64,000 nucleotides of DNA from Penaeus vannamei (Eukaryota > Arthropoda > Malacostraca > Decapoda > Penaeidae), in contig NC_091571.1 in assembly GCF_042767895.1 (NCBI RefSeq), positions 18,992,314-19,056,313 on the forward strand, written 5' to 3'. Below are positions 62,401-64,000 of this stretch, piece by piece. The notes below the pieces were generated by a model. That model saw only the letters and a list, made by a program, of their open reading frames with translations, was not told the DNA's origin and did not search any database. Position 1 is the first letter of the stretch; each line of letters begins with the position of its first letter. Made by a program: the position numbers and the translations under genes.

Positions 62401-64000
62401 ATTTTAATAATGATAATGACAATAATGATAATTCTAGTAATAATAACAACAATAATAAGGATTATAATAACAATAATAACAGTGTTATAATTACTTCTAT
62501 TATTATTTCTGTTATCATTGTCGTTATTATTATTAGGAAAACCATTAGAATAGTGTTGATTATTGCTATTATTGCAATTATTAGGCAAATCATCATTATC
62601 ATTATTATTGTATAATTATTATCATAATCATTGTCTTAATTACTCTCATAATTATCATTATTATCGTCATTATTGTCATTATTGATGGGGTTATCATCAA
62701 AATCATCATAATTAGCAGAATTATTGCTAAGATCATCATAATCATCCTTTAAACACGAAAAAAAGTTTTTCGACTCATCTCTGCAAAGGCTGTATAGATT
62801 TTGCCAGTTTTTCGACTTTTAAGATTTTTCTACTTTTAGCCTTTTTCTTATTATAGATGGGCTTTATAATGATAATTATCATCATTATTGTCATTATCAT
62901 CATCATTATTATCATTACTGCCATTATCACCCAAATCACCCTTAATAGTCATTATAATAATCATCATCTTAATTATTAATGTCATTTTCATCATTATAAT
63001 TATTTTAATAATGATAATGACAATAATGATTATTCTGGAAATAATAACAACAATAATCAGGATTATAATAACAATAATTGTCGTGTTATAATTACTTCTA
63101 TTATTATTTCTATTACAATTGTCGTTATTATTATTAGGAAAATCATTAGAATAGTGTCGATTATTCCTATTATATCAATTATTAGGCAAATCATCATTAT
63201 ATAATTATTGTATAATTATTGTCATTATTATTGTCTTAATTACTCTCATAATTATCATTATTATCGTCATTATTGATTCGGTTATCATCAAAATCATCAT
63301 AATTAGCAGAATTATTGCAAAGATCATCATAATCATCCTTTAAACTCGAAAATAGGGGGTTTTCGACTCATCTTTCCAAAGACTAGATTTTCGCTAGATT
63401 TCGCCAGTTTTTCGACTTTTGAGATTTTTCTACTTTTAGCCTTTTTCTTATTATAGATGGGCTTTATAATGATAATTATCATCATTATTGTCATTATCAT
63501 CATCATTATTATCATTACTGTCATTATCGCCTTAATCACCCTTAATAGTCATTATAATAATCATCATCTTAATTATTAATGTCATTTTCATCATTATAAT
63601 TAATTTAATAATGATAATGACAATAATGATAATTCTGGAAATAATAACAATAATAATTATTAAAATAACAGTAATAGCCGTGTTATAATTACTTCTATTA
63701 TTATTTCTGTTATCATTGTGGTTATTGTTATTAGGAAAATCATTAGAATAATGTCGATTATTGCTTTTATTGGAATTATTGGGCAAATCATCATTATAAT
63801 TATCATTGTATAATTATTATCATAATTATTGCCCTACTTACTCTCATAATTATCATTATTATCGTCATTATTGTCATTACTGATGGGGTTATCATCAAAA
63901 TACTCATAATTAGCAGAATTACTGCTAAGATCATCATAATCATCCTTTAAACTAGAAAAAAGGGTTTTTTCGAATCATCTCTGCAAAGGCTGTATTTCGC
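53425..64000 (-). repeat. Satellite family A array, reverse, to the window end
   Basis: About 17 monomers after a gap-free orientation switch at 53424. It is more irregular than 22-38 kb: monomers with internal deletions (near 57.23 kb, about 120 bp missing between AATAATGATA and TTAGGAAAATC), a scrambled segment near 57.74 kb and an AAT expansion near 56.03-56.08 kb. The monomer with AGATTTTCGCTAG recurs near 53.92, 60.37 and 63.39 kb, so monomer order is related to, but not a clean continuation of, the 9.1 kb unit. No gene. Confidence 0.92.

Noticed and set aside
1..64000. tRNA or rRNA genes
   Set aside because: No cloverleaf with A and B boxes and no rRNA-like segment was seen by eye. A covariance scan would be needed to exclude degenerate copies.

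Overview
This is eukaryotic, non-genic, repeat-dominated DNA. Nothing in it looks like a host protein-coding gene. Interspersed (AACCT)n, the complement of the arthropod telomere unit TTAGG, together with very high AT microsatellite content and Ty3/gypsy relics, fits an arthropod, most plausibly a decapod crustacean. That assignment is inference. Most long open frames are Ile-, Asn-, Tyr- or Leu-rich translations of ATT/ATC/AAT-type repeats.

Layout: (1) 1-3128, about five monomers of a ~600-610 bp AT-rich satellite (family A, forward). (2) 3129-13990, a diverged relative (family B, opposite orientation), broken by three (AACCT)n telomere-like blocks. (3) 13991-14623, a broken Ty3/gypsy integrase fragment running into a 500-N gap (14624-15123). 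(4) 15168-22116, two copies of a composite microsatellite/GC-rich block (15168-17627 and 20164-22116). Between them lies a mosaic of dispersed repeats containing a complete-looking type I hammerhead ribozyme (17968-18032), as carried by Penelope-like elements and retrozymes. (5) 22117-38251, about 26 family-A monomers in reverse orientation, organised as a ~9.1 kb higher-order repeat of 15 monomers. (6) A second 500-N gap (38252-38751), across which the array orientation flips. (7) 38752-53424, family A forward, interrupted by a full-length LTR retrotransposon on the minus strand (40849-47648). (8) 53425-64000, family A reverse again, after a gap-free inversion junction.

The LTR element is the best-defined functional unit. 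It has near-identical 773/768 bp LTRs, a 5-bp TACAG target-site duplication and a tRNA-Lys-type primer binding site. The Gag frame is followed in frame, after one UGA-CUA stop context, by protease, integrase, then reverse transcriptase and RNase H. Integrase upstream of RT is the Ty1/copia-like order, known among Ty3/gypsy elements from the GMR1-like group. This copy is disabled by an in-frame TAG after the integrase core and by a 359-bp tandem duplication in RT that shifts the frame.

The points most worth a second look are the hammerhead ribozyme, the integrase-first gypsy element with its UGA-CUA gag-pol junction and RFX/NRF1-like LTR motifs, the 15-monomer higher-order repeat with palindromic orientation switches, and telomere-like blocks that have been co-amplified with the satellite.
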